This document shows positions 44,057 to 52,611 of a stretch of DNA of 64,000 nt, in pieces (the stretch's first letter is position 1; every line of letters begins with the position of its first letter). The translations under genes were made by a program, and so were the position numbers. This DNA comes from CAYMTN01 sp964393335. GTDB taxonomy: Bacteria; Chloroflexota; Anaerolineae; Aggregatilineales; Aggregatilineaceae. Location: assembly GCA_964393335.1 (NCBI GenBank), contig CAYMTN010000001.1:1-64000 (forward strand), read 5' to 3'. Below the pieces are notes generated by a model. The model was given only the letters and a program-made list of their open reading frames with translations, ran no database searches and was not told the DNA's origin.

Positions 44057-45546
44057 TGCGGCCCGCCGGTGAGGTGGACCTGCGGCGTAGCATCCACCAG
44101 TTGCTCACCGAAATCGGTCACGGGCGGATTCTCAACACGGCGTATGATACCGCCTGGATCGCCCGGTTGCGCGACCTGGACCCTGAGATGGGCGAAAGCG
44201 CGCTGGAATGGCTGCGCGAGCACCAACTACCGGACGGCTGTTGGGGCACCGAAAACCCGCGTTATTACCACGACCGGCTGATCTGCACCATCGCGGCCAT
44301 GACCGCCCTGGCACGTTACGGCCAATCGTCGGACCGGGTGCGCTGGCAGCGGGCGCAGTTGGCGCTGGAGATGATTGCCAAGGGGCTGCAGGCCGATCCG
44401 ACCGGGGCGACCATCGGGTTTGAGATGATCGTGCCCACGCTGCTTGCCGAGGCCAAGTCATTAGGGCTGATCGAAAACAACGTCAACGGCGCGCTGGGCC
44501 AGTTGGAACGCTACCGCGCCGCCAAGCTGGCCGCACTGCCGGGGGGTATGATCAACCGGCATGTGACGGTGGCGTTTTCGGCGGAGATGGCCGGGCCGGA
44601 TGGGCTGCACCTGCTGGACATCGGGAATTTGCAGGAGGCGAACGGGTCGCTGGGGCACAGCCCGTCGGCGACGGCGTATTTTGCCTCCATCGTCTCCCCG
44701 AATGACCCGATGGCGCTGGACTACCTGCGCCGGATCGTGACCGACGATGGCGGCGTGCCGGATGTCGCGCCGTTCGACGTGTTCGAGCAAGCCTGGACCC
44801 TGTGGAACCTCTCACTGTTGGGGCCGCTGGACAGCGAAACACTGGCGCTCTGCCAGCCGCACCTGGACTTTTTGGAAGAGGCGTGGTTGCCCGGCAGGGG
44901 GTCCGGCTACGCGGCGGGATACACGCCGAAGGATGGCGATGATACCGGCCTGGTATTTGACGTGTTGGCGCGTTTTGGCCGTGCGCCCGATCTGGATGCC
45001 GTGCTGCACTACGAGGAGGACGATCATTACCGGTGTTATGAACTGGAAGCCAACCCGTCGATCAGCGCGAACATTCATATTCTCAGTGCGCTGCGTGAGG
45101 CCGGGTTGCTGCCCGATCATCCGTCGGTGCAGAAAGCCCTCAGTTTTCTGCGACGCGTGCAGACCATCCGCCTGTTCTGGTTCGATAAATGGCATTCATC
45201 CCCCTATTATCCCACCACGCATCTTGTGATCGCGTGTGCTAATTACGCCGACAAACTGGTCGATAACGCCGTCTACTGGATCATGGAGACACAAAACCGG
45301 GATGGCTCGTGGGGTTATTACATGCCCACCGCCGAAGAAACGGCGTATTGTTTGCAGGCGCTGGCGATCTGGCGGCGCAGCGGGCACGTGGTGCCGCACG
45401 ACGTGTTGGAACGCGGCGCGGCCTGGCTGCGTGCCCACATGGACGAGTCCTCGCCGCCGTTGTGGATCGGCAAATGTTTATACTGCCCGGTATTAGTCGT
45501 GCGCTCGGCGGTTCTGAGCGCCGTCACGTTAGTTGAGCAAGGGTGA
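44056..45546 (+). CDS. Class II diterpene cyclase (Rv3377c / kolavenyl or halimadienyl diphosphate synthase family)
   Basis: 496 residues, the length of Rv3377c. It would protonate and cyclise geranylgeranyl diphosphate to a bicyclic diphosphate. The catalytic acid motif is a canonical DXDD at 293-296 (KDGDDTG). Family blocks include NTAYDTAWIARL, LPDGCWG, GATIGFEMIVPTLLAEA, GNLQEANGSLGHSPSATAYFA and the QW-type QNRDGSWGYY. No class I DDxxD motif is seen, so the diphosphate must be removed by the partner enzyme just upstream. I used the ATG at 44056, overlapping the previous stop; an earlier in-frame ATG at 43927 lies inside the upstream gene. Confidence 0.92.
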   Translation: MRPAGEVDLRRSIHQLLTEIGHGRILNTAYDTAWIARLRDLDPEMGESALEWLREHQLPDGCWGTENPRYYHDRLICTIAAMTALARYGQSSDRVRWQRAQLALEMIAKGLQADPTGATIGFEMIVPTLLAEAKSLGLIENNVNGALGQLERYRAAKLAALPGGMINRHVTVAFSAEMAGPDGLHLLDIGNLQEANGSLGHSPSATAYFASIVSPNDPMALDYLRRIVTDDGGVPDVAPFDVFEQAWTLWNLSLLGPLDSETLALCQPHLDFLEEAWLPGRGSGYAAGYTPKDGDDTGLVFDVLARFGRAPDLDAVLHYEEDDHYRCYELEANPSISANIHILSALREAGLLPDHPSVQKALSFLRRVQTIRLFWFDKWHSSPYYPTTHLVIACANYADKLVDNAVYWIMETQNRDGSWGYYMPTAEETAYCLQALAIWRRSGHVVPHDVLERGAAWLRAHMDESSPPLWIGKCLYCPVLVVRSAVLSAVTLVEQG

Positions 45547-45551
45547 GCACG

Positions 45552-47246
45552 ATGAACATAATTAGCCAACTGATGGATGTATCGTCAACGGACCAGGAAG
45601 ACGCACGCCGTCGTAAGCTGCTCAACATCATGCTGCTGGGTCTGCTTTCGGTCGACGTGCTGGCCCTGGTGATCACGGGCGTGATACTGGTCACCGGGCT
45701 GACGGAACAAGCAGAAGACCTGCTGCTGATCATGATCGGCGGGTTGGTCATGCTGGTCGGTGTGGGTGTCATTTTTGCGATCAACCGCTACCGGTCGGGA
45801 GTGCTGGCCAGTTCGTTGTTCTTGCTGCTGCTGACGGCTGTTTTTGCCTTCAGCGACGTGCCGAAAGAAGTCGCGGATGGCCGCAGCCTGTTTTTGTTCA
45901 CCGTGCCGATCATTATGGCGAGCGTGTTGTTGCAGCCTGTCACCAGTTTTTTGATCGCCGGCTTATGCGGCGTGGTGATCTCGGTGATCGCCATGGTCGA
46001 GGTGGACATTTTGCCGAACGTCCCCGCCATCATCGGCTTTTTTTCGGTGGCGTTGGTGTCGTGGCTGTCGGCGCGCAGCCTGGAGCGCGCGCTAGAAGAC
46101 TTGCGCGCGATCAACCAGGAGCTTGACCAGCGCGTGATCGCGCGGACCAAAGACCTGGCTGAAGCATTAGCCCGCGTGCAGGCTGAGTCCAGCAAAAGCC
46201 AGGCCATCCTCGAAAGCATCGCTGACGGCGTGATCGTGTTTGACTACGAGGGCAAAGCCATCGTCGCCAATCCGTCGAGTGGTTACCTGTTGGGTCGCTC
46301 CCCTGACTCGATTGATGGGCTTGATATTGAGTCGTTGATGGGCCAGGACGTGCAGGAGGATGACCGGGAAATGGTCGCCGGAGTGGTGCGCAGCAAACAG
46401 ACCAGCAGCGCCGGTGCAAAATTCGAGTGGGGCGACAAGACGCTCTCGGTGAGTTTTGCGGCGGTGCGTGATGACTCCGGCCAGGCAACCGGCACGGTCG
46501 TGGTGCTCCGCGACTACACGCGGGAGGCCGAAGTAGACCGCATGAAAAACCAGTTTGTGTCGATGGTCTCGCACGAGCTGCGCACGCCATTAAACGCCAT
46601 CCTGGGCTACAGCGACATGCTGCACGAGGAGGTATACGGCGGGCTATCAGAGGAACAGCGCAGCACCGTTGAACGTATCATCGCCAACACCAAGCGTATG
46701 TTCGGGCTGGTGAATAACTTGCTGGACCAGGCGCAAATGCAGGCCGGTAAGCTGATCCTGAACAAAGCGCCGTTTGAGGTGTATTCCCTGATCGAAGAAA
46801 TGCGCTCGGTGATGGGCGTGCTCGCCACACAAAAAGGGCTGTCCCTCGATTATTCCATCGCCGGAAATGTGCCCGAAAAACTGGTCAGCGATTCGCAGCG
46901 TCTGCACCAGATATTGGTCAATCTGGTGGGCAACGCGATCAAGTTCACCGATCAAGGCGGCATCAATGTGCACGTGTTCTGCCCGGATCAACGCCATTGG
47001 GCTTTAGAAATATCGGATACCGGGCCGGGCATCCCGATCGAAGCGCAAAGTTACGTTTTTGAGCCGTTCCGCCAGGTGGATGACTCGGCTTCGCGGCACC
47101 AGGGCGGCACCGGGTTGGGATTGGCCATCGTCAAACAGCTCGTCAACTTGTTGGACGGCGATATCACGCTGGTCAGCCGCTTAGGGCACGGCAGCACCTT
47201 CACGATCAATCTACCTTTGATAGCCACACAGGAGCAAATGACATGA
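45552..47246 (+). CDS. Membrane sensor histidine kinase with PAS domain
   Basis: About 564 residues. The N-terminus has about six membrane helices (residues 25-170), then a coiled coil, a PAS domain (about 195-310) and a HisKA domain with the phosphoacceptor histidine in VSHELRTPLNAI (about 340). The ATPase domain follows with NLVGNAIKFTD, DTGPGIP and GGTGLGLAIV. It begins within a few bases of the cyclase stop (GTG 45543 overlaps it; ATG 45552 follows GGTGAG) and overlaps the response regulator by 4 bases, so it is the fourth gene of the diterpene operon. The membrane sensor could respond to a lipid or terpenoid, by inference only. Confidence 0.9.
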   Translation: MNIISQLMDVSSTDQEDARRRKLLNIMLLGLLSVDVLALVITGVILVTGLTEQAEDLLLIMIGGLVMLVGVGVIFAINRYRSGVLASSLFLLLLTAVFAFSDVPKEVADGRSLFLFTVPIIMASVLLQPVTSFLIAGLCGVVISVIAMVEVDILPNVPAIIGFFSVALVSWLSARSLERALEDLRAINQELDQRVIARTKDLAEALARVQAESSKSQAILESIADGVIVFDYEGKAIVANPSSGYLLGRSPDSIDGLDIESLMGQDVQEDDREMVAGVVRSKQTSSAGAKFEWGDKTLSVSFAAVRDDSGQATGTVVVLRDYTREAEVDRMKNQFVSMVSHELRTPLNAILGYSDMLHEEVYGGLSEEQRSTVERIIANTKRMFGLVNNLLDQAQMQAGKLILNKAPFEVYSLIEEMRSVMGVLATQKGLSLDYSIAGNVPEKLVSDSQRLHQILVNLVGNAIKFTDQGGINVHVFCPDQRHWALEISDTGPGIPIEAQSYVFEPFRQVDDSASRHQGGTGLGLAIVKQLVNLLDGDITLVSRLGHGSTFTINLPLIATQEQMT

Positions 47247-47785
47247 GTGAGAAACTGGCAAGCGATCAACCGGCCAGTGAGAAACCCGCCAGCGGTCAAC
47301 CGGCCAGCGGTCAACCGGCGAGTGAGAAACCCGCCAGCGATCAACCGGCGAGCGAAGAACTCGAGGGCGAGAAACTCGCACTGGTTATCGAAGACGATTT
47401 CGACGCTTCGGTGATTTTTGCCAAGGCGCTGGAAGTCAACGGTTTTAAGACCGAGATCATCAATTCCGGGGATATGGCCATCGAGCGGCTAAAAACGGTT
47501 GTCCCGGCGATCATTGTGTTGGACCTGCACCTGCCGCGCGTGGTTGGGACCGATATCCTGGTCCAGATTCGTGAGGACGAACGCCTGGAAGGAACGCGTG
47601 TGATTGTGGCAACAGCCGACCCGCGCACGGCGGATATCATCCAGGACAAAGCCGACCTGGTGCTGATCAAACCGACGACGTACAGCCAGGTGCGCGACTT
47701 TGCCGCCCGTCTGACATCACGCCCGCGCCGCCAGTCGCGGCCCCGGCCTTCGGCCAGCGATGACGGCGCGCCTTCAGCGCCCTGA
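47243..47785 (+). CDS. Single-domain response regulator with repetitive N-terminal tail
   Basis: 180 residues. Residues 1-42 consist of short repeats of the type SEKPASGQPA. A receiver domain (about 47-160) follows with the acidic pair in VIEDDFD, the phosphoacceptor aspartate near 93 in IIVLDLHLP and the conserved lysine in VLIKPTT. No output domain is present, so it acts through protein contacts or as a phosphate sink. It overlaps the histidine kinase gene (ATGA) with AGGAG before the start; the two form a cognate pair. Confidence 0.9.
   Translation: MSEKLASDQPASEKPASGQPASGQPASEKPASDQPASEELEGEKLALVIEDDFDASVIFAKALEVNGFKTEIINSGDMAIERLKTVVPAIIVLDLHLPRVVGTDILVQIREDERLEGTRVIVATADPRTADIIQDKADLVLIKPTTYSQVRDFAARLTSRPRRQSRPRPSASDDGAPSAP
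47246..47365 (+). repeat. Short tandem repeats encoding the response-regulator tail
   Basis: Imperfect 15- and 30-base units built on gagaaacccgccagc and ggtcaaccggccagc repeat in frame about seven times. All preserve the reading frame, so copy number may vary by slippage without breaking the gene. Confidence 0.8.
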
Positions 47786-47878
47786 AAAGCGCCCGCTCGG
47801 CTCAGGCACAGCCGGGCAGTGTGGGTTCAAGCCTGCCAGCGGCCCGTCAGCGCCGCCAGTTCGCTCTGATCTGGGGCT

Positions 47879-50800
47879 TCAGTTCGAGCTTTCCCTGCCG
47901 CACGACAGCGTGACAATGAAAGTCGTGCCTACGTTCTCTTCGCTATGAAACGCGATCGTACCATTATGCAGTTCGACGGACTGCCTGACGATCGCCAGCC
48001 CAAGCCCTGTGCCAGGGACACCGCCCACATTGCTGGCCCGGAAAAAGGTATCAAACAGGCGACGCTGGTCTTTGGCGGGAATGCCAATGCCTTGATCGCT
48101 GATGCGGATGGTTACCTGATCTGTGCAGGTCACTTCCAGCGTGATCGCAGTGCCTTGCGTGGAATACTTGATCGCATTGGAGAGCAAGTTCCCGATAATG
48201 TGCCGCAGCAGTTTGGGGTCCATTAAAATGTCGGCGCAGGCCCCGCTGACTGACAGGTCGATGTGCTGCCCGGTTTCGAGTGCGACCTGGTATTCGTCAA
48301 GGATGTCGTGGCAAAAGGCCTCAAGATCGAGCCGTTCCGGTTCGAAGCGCAGTTTTCCGGCTTCTGCCCGGCCCACGACCAGGATATCATCCAACAATTC
48401 GACCATTTGGGCGATGCTCTTGCGTATCTGGCTGAGTTGGGCGTTTTGTTGTTCCGGGGAGAGCCTGTCGCGGTAATGTGTCAGCATCTCGCTGCCGCTT
48501 TGAATCACGGCCAGCGGCGTGCGCAGGTCGTGCGATGCCATCGAGACAAAACGCGACCGCAGTTCGCTGATCGCGATTTCGCGCCGGAGCGCTTCGTGCA
48601 GTGTTTTTTCGGCTTGTTTGTGCGCGGTGACGTCGCGCAGGCTGCACACCACGCCGCTGATCGTATTGTGTTCGACGAGCGGCGAGAGCACCACGTCAGC
48701 ATCAAAGGCGGCGTGCGCCCCGTAGCCGGCCCGCATTTCGAGACGTTGGGCCTGTCGGTTGGTCACGACGGCTTGAAAGGCCGTTTCCATCAGGTGCCGG
48801 TGATCTGGCACGATCAACGCCGTCACCGCCCGTCCCAGAATGCGGCTTGCCGGGCGCTGGAAAATTTCCTCGCAGATCGGGTTGATCAGATCGATTGTGC
48901 CATCTGTTCCACACAGCAGAATCGCGTCTTTGCTGTTGTTCAAAATCGCTTCGATGCGTTCTTTTGCCAGGTTGAGCTGCGCGGTGCGTTCCTCGACACG
49001 CTGTTCTAACTCGCTGGCGTGCTGGCGGATCTGTTCGTAGAGACGCGCGTTTTTGATGGCGATTGCCGCTTGATCGGTGAACGCCTGCAAGCGTTCGACG
49101 TGCGTCCAGTTGTACAGATTCGGCGTCTCGCTGTCGAGGTTCAAAAAACCGATGACGCTGCCGTCCTGCACGATGGGCGTGCTGACGAAGGATCGAATCC
49201 AGGCCGTTTCCGGGATCGGTTGCCAGGTTGGTTCGGCCTGGGTATCCGGGATCACGAGCGGCTGCGCGTCCGCCAGGCGGCGCGCCCAGTAATGTGAATC
49301 CACGACAGGAAACCGCACGTCGTGAATCCAGTGTTCGAGATGGTACCGCTCGTAGCCGACTCCATGCGCGATGCGCACGGCGTCGCCCTCGATCAGCATG
49401 ATGTTCGTGGCGTCGTGTGGCACGACATCCCCCACGTTTTCAAGAATGTGCCGGAATACGTCGGGCAGCTCAAGAGACGTGGTCAACACTTCGGCGGTCC
49501 TGGCCAACGCCTCAGCCAGCACGCGCTGCTCGCGCTCGGCGGCTTGCGCGCGGCGGCGTTCATTGATCTCGTCCTGGGCCTGTTGGTAGAGGCGTGCGTT
49601 CGACAGGGCTGTTGCAGCCTGGCTGGTAAGCGCGGTCAGGATTCGTTTTTGATCGTCGGAATAAGCGTTCGGGCGGTAGCTGCACACCTGGATCACGCCC
49701 GTTACGCGATCCTGGTGTTTGAGCGGCACCATCAGCGCCGAACGGGGATGGTCGTCATCGGGTATAGCGCCCGGCGTGAGCGTCTCGCTGCCTGACTCGA
49801 TATGATAAAATGTCCGCGATTTTTTGAGCGCGCCTTCATAATCGGGAAAGTAGAGCATCTGGCCCGTGCGGATAACCTCACTCTGCATCCCCTTGCCTTC
49901 AGGTGCCAGCGGGACCGGCGGTAACTGCTGCGCGTCGATCTGTGCGCCGTCCATGTAGGCATACAAACACGTGATGAGGCGGGAAGCCTCATCGTACCCG
50001 GATATCAACAGCGTGTCACGATCCATGATCTGCCCGATGACGTGATGCACCGTCGCGTAAATTTCGTTGAGATCAAGCGACCGGCTGAGCTGCTGGCTGG
50101 CTTGATACAGCACGTCAATTTCCATCATCCGCTGGTGCAGCGCCTGTTCGGTGTCTTTGCGCTCGGCTTCTTGCTGGCTGACCTCCATCGCAAACGACAG
50201 GTCCAACGCCAGTTCGTCAAGCAGCCGGAGTTCTTCGCCCGTAAAAAAGCCCGGTTCGCTGGCGCACAGGACAAAAACACCTCTGCTCGTGCCAGAAACC
50301 GTGAGCGGAAACGCCGCCGCCGACCGCAATCCCCGGCGGAGCGATTCGTCGCGCCAGGCAGCCAACCGCGCATCGCTGGTGATGTCGTCGATGACCACGC
50401 GCCGCCCTTCGCGCAGCGCCGTGCCCGACAGGCTGTGTTCCAACGTCGAGAGGTCCAGCGTTTGCAGGAAATCAACACCTTCGCCCGCAGCGGCAGCGAC
50501 GACCGGCTCCATCGTTTCTGTATCCAGGGTCGCCAACCACGCCAAACGCAGGCTGCCGTCTTGCACGGCAATCCGGCACGCTTCCTCAAAGAGCGCCTGC
50601 GGATCACGGACGCGTACGATGGCCTGGTTGATATTGCTCAAGACCGCATACACGCGATTCAGCGTTTTGATCCGTTCCTGGTCGCGCTTGCGTGCGGTGA
50701 CATCGCGGCACGTATAGAGAATCGTGCCGCCCTGGATGGCGACTTGTTTGACGTTGATCCATAGGGTACGCTGACGACCGGATCGATCGACAAAATCCCA

Positions 50801-51427
50801 CTCGATGTTGGTGAGTTCCCCGGTCTGCCGCAGATCATGTGGATCGAAGAGTTTCCCACCCAACAGCCGGTCGATGCTGTCCATCGCGTAGACTTCTTCG
50901 CGGCTGTAATCAAAAAACTGCCGCACGTTCCAGCAGACAAACGTAAACGCGCCGGTGTCATCCGTAATGAATACGGCATCCGAGATGTTAGAAAGCGTGA
51001 TGCGATGCAGCTCCTCAGAGTCGCGCAGGGCTTTTTCGATGCGCTGGCGCTCGATGGCATACGTCAGCGAGCGGACCAACAGGTGAGCGTTGATGTGTTC
51101 CTTCACCAAAAAGTCCTGGACGCCTGCGCTGACGGCCTGCCTGCCGAGGTTGTCATCGTCCAGCCCGGTCAGCACGACGACGGGCGTATCGGGAGCCGCT
51201 TCCCGTATGGGAGCCAGCGCGTCCAATCCCCGGCTGTCCGGCAGCGATAAATCCAGCAGAACGACGTCAACCCGGTTCGCGCCCAGGTAGCTGACGCCGC
51301 CGGTTAGTTTGCCAGCCGTCGCCAGTTCGATGGGCTGCCCCGCTGTTTCCGCCAGCATTTCCTGGATGAGTCGGGCATCGCCTGGGTTATCCTCGATGAG
51401 CAGAACGTGGATGACATCGCGAGTCAT
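47879..51427 (-). CDS. Multi-sensor histidine kinase: REC-PAS-GAF-GAF-GAF-PAS-HisKA-HATPase
   Basis: 1182 residues, soluble, no membrane helix seen. An N-terminal receiver domain has D13 and the phosphoacceptor D59 (LLDLSLPDS). Then come a PAS domain (about 133-250), three GAF domains (about 265-430, 450-625, 650-810), a second PAS (about 835-955), HisKA with the histidine in MASHDLRTPL (about 966), and an ATPase domain with LLSNAIKYS, DQGIGIP and GTGLGLAIV. The receiver at the N-terminus means it takes phosphate from another kinase or is tuned by one. It is convergent with the diterpene operon's regulator, 93 bases away. Confidence 0.92.
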   Translation of the reverse strand: MTRDVIHVLLIEDNPGDARLIQEMLAETAGQPIELATAGKLTGGVSYLGANRVDVVLLDLSLPDSRGLDALAPIREAAPDTPVVVLTGLDDDNLGRQAVSAGVQDFLVKEHINAHLLVRSLTYAIERQRIEKALRDSEELHRITLSNISDAVFITDDTGAFTFVCWNVRQFFDYSREEVYAMDSIDRLLGGKLFDPHDLRQTGELTNIEWDFVDRSGRQRTLWINVKQVAIQGGTILYTCRDVTARKRDQERIKTLNRVYAVLSNINQAIVRVRDPQALFEEACRIAVQDGSLRLAWLATLDTETMEPVVAAAAGEGVDFLQTLDLSTLEHSLSGTALREGRRVVIDDITSDARLAAWRDESLRRGLRSAAAFPLTVSGTSRGVFVLCASEPGFFTGEELRLLDELALDLSFAMEVSQQEAERKDTEQALHQRMMEIDVLYQASQQLSRSLDLNEIYATVHHVIGQIMDRDTLLISGYDEASRLITCLYAYMDGAQIDAQQLPPVPLAPEGKGMQSEVIRTGQMLYFPDYEGALKKSRTFYHIESGSETLTPGAIPDDDHPRSALMVPLKHQDRVTGVIQVCSYRPNAYSDDQKRILTALTSQAATALSNARLYQQAQDEINERRRAQAAEREQRVLAEALARTAEVLTTSLELPDVFRHILENVGDVVPHDATNIMLIEGDAVRIAHGVGYERYHLEHWIHDVRFPVVDSHYWARRLADAQPLVIPDTQAEPTWQPIPETAWIRSFVSTPIVQDGSVIGFLNLDSETPNLYNWTHVERLQAFTDQAAIAIKNARLYEQIRQHASELEQRVEERTAQLNLAKERIEAILNNSKDAILLCGTDGTIDLINPICEEIFQRPASRILGRAVTALIVPDHRHLMETAFQAVVTNRQAQRLEMRAGYGAHAAFDADVVLSPLVEHNTISGVVCSLRDVTAHKQAEKTLHEALRREIAISELRSRFVSMASHDLRTPLAVIQSGSEMLTHYRDRLSPEQQNAQLSQIRKSIAQMVELLDDILVVGRAEAGKLRFEPERLDLEAFCHDILDEYQVALETGQHIDLSVSGACADILMDPKLLRHIIGNLLSNAIKYSTQGTAITLEVTCTDQVTIRISDQGIGIPAKDQRRLFDTFFRASNVGGVPGTGLGLAIVRQSVELHNGTIAFHSEENVGTTFIVTLSCGRESSN

Positions 51428-51554
51428 AATATCCTCAGGCCGTTGATTTTGACGCGTGCGGGCAGGGGTTTCTGGACGAGCGCGCCATTGTGGCCGCCTA
51501 TACCTTAATGAATCATGTACTGGCCGATTCTTCCTTTATTGTATGCCATAACAG

Positions 51555-51591
51555 CGCCGCCGGGAAGTCAAACAAAGGCTTCCCGGCGGCG
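51555..51591 (-). terminator. Strong stem-loop downstream of the FHA-winged-helix gene
   Basis: A perfect 13-bp inverted repeat (arms cgccgccgggaag and cttcccggcggcg) with an 11-base loop. No clear U-run follows on the minus strand. It probably ends or protects the transcript of the FHA regulator. Confidence 0.55.
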
Positions 51592-51641
51592 TCAACGCCA
51601 TAGTGGCGCGGCGGCGTGCTGGCGGCGGGTTGCCCGTAAAA

Positions 51642-52364
51642 CTAGGCTGTGGGGCGCGTATCCAGGCGATAACCCAGCCCGCGCACCGACTGCAAAAACT
51701 GCGGATCGCCGGGGTCGATTTCGATTTTTTGGCGCAGGCCGTATACCAGGTGGTTGATCTCGGACTCGATGTGATTCGGCTCGTCGCCCCATACCGCCGT
51801 GATCAGTTCCTCGTAGCTGCACATTACGGCTACGTTGCCGTTCGCCCGGTTGCGTTGGTCCATGTACCGCACGAGCTTATGCTCCTGCGGACGCAGCGCT
51901 TCGATCTCGTACCGGTGCGATCCCTCGATGCGGAACAGCCGCGCCTGGACCCAGTCGTATTCGAGATACGCGGTGTGCGGGTCGTCGATGACGCGGTTCG
52001 TACGCAGCGGGTCGCGGAAAACCAGTTCCCAGTATCCCGGTTCGTCATTTTCGTACAACATGCCCAGAATCCGGATCGCATCCCCATCATGAATTGGGGC
52101 GCGGCCCTGGATAACCTCGACGTGCTGGCCGCGCCGGATAAACGTGCGGTTCACGCTGCCGTTGTCGATGACCCACCACACATCCGCGCTGCGTTCGAGT
52201 ACGCAGTGCGCTTTACGCGTCACGAGCTGCTGCGGGTCCGGCTCCAGCCCGGCGTCGTTGAACTCGGCAAACCGCCCAATCGTGATGCGGTCTTTGGTTA
52301 GCTCGATCTCGAAGCGCTCGCCGAGCGGGCCGGTCACTTTCAGTTTGGGTAATAAGCCTTCCAT
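51642..52364 (-). CDS. FHA domain plus winged-helix (OmpR/PhoB-type) DNA-binding regulator
   Basis: 240 residues. Residues about 8-110 form an FHA domain (TIGRF, an arginine-lysine-alanine-histidine RKAHC core and NGSVNRTFI). Residues about 135-235 form a winged helix of the transcriptional-regulator C-terminal type, with ALRPQEHKLVRYM, the EELITAVWG helix and the RQKIEIDPGDPQFLQSVRGLGYRL wing. The usual receiver is replaced by FHA, so phosphothreonine recognition may control DNA binding. The divergent Ser/Thr kinase gene begins about 250 bases away and is a natural partner. It resembles EmbR of mycobacteria in concept, but with domain order reversed. Confidence 0.88.
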   Translation of the reverse strand: MEGLLPKLKVTGPLGERFEIELTKDRITIGRFAEFNDAGLEPDPQQLVTRKAHCVLERSADVWWVIDNGSVNRTFIRRGQHVEVIQGRAPIHDGDAIRILGMLYENDEPGYWELVFRDPLRTNRVIDDPHTAYLEYDWVQARLFRIEGSHRYEIEALRPQEHKLVRYMDQRNRANGNVAVMCSYEELITAVWGDEPNHIESEINHLVYGLRQKIEIDPGDPQFLQSVRGLGYRLDTRPTA

Positions 52365-52611
52365 AAATTCCTCCCTCCGCTGGTTTGGTATCAGGGTACG
52401 GGAAAACGCGCCCCGTTAACATGGGCACCGAATTGGAATCGAGTGGTAAGTGAATGGAAAATCCATTTCTGGGCGTACACTGAGTGCAGACGGCAGCCGC
52501 GACGGGGCAACGATGCTGCCCGGCAGTTGGTACGCTAGTCGCTCGCGTTGATAGAGCCTATACTAAGTGACACTGAATCTTATGCCGGATAGTGCTGATG
52601 GGGCAAACGAT

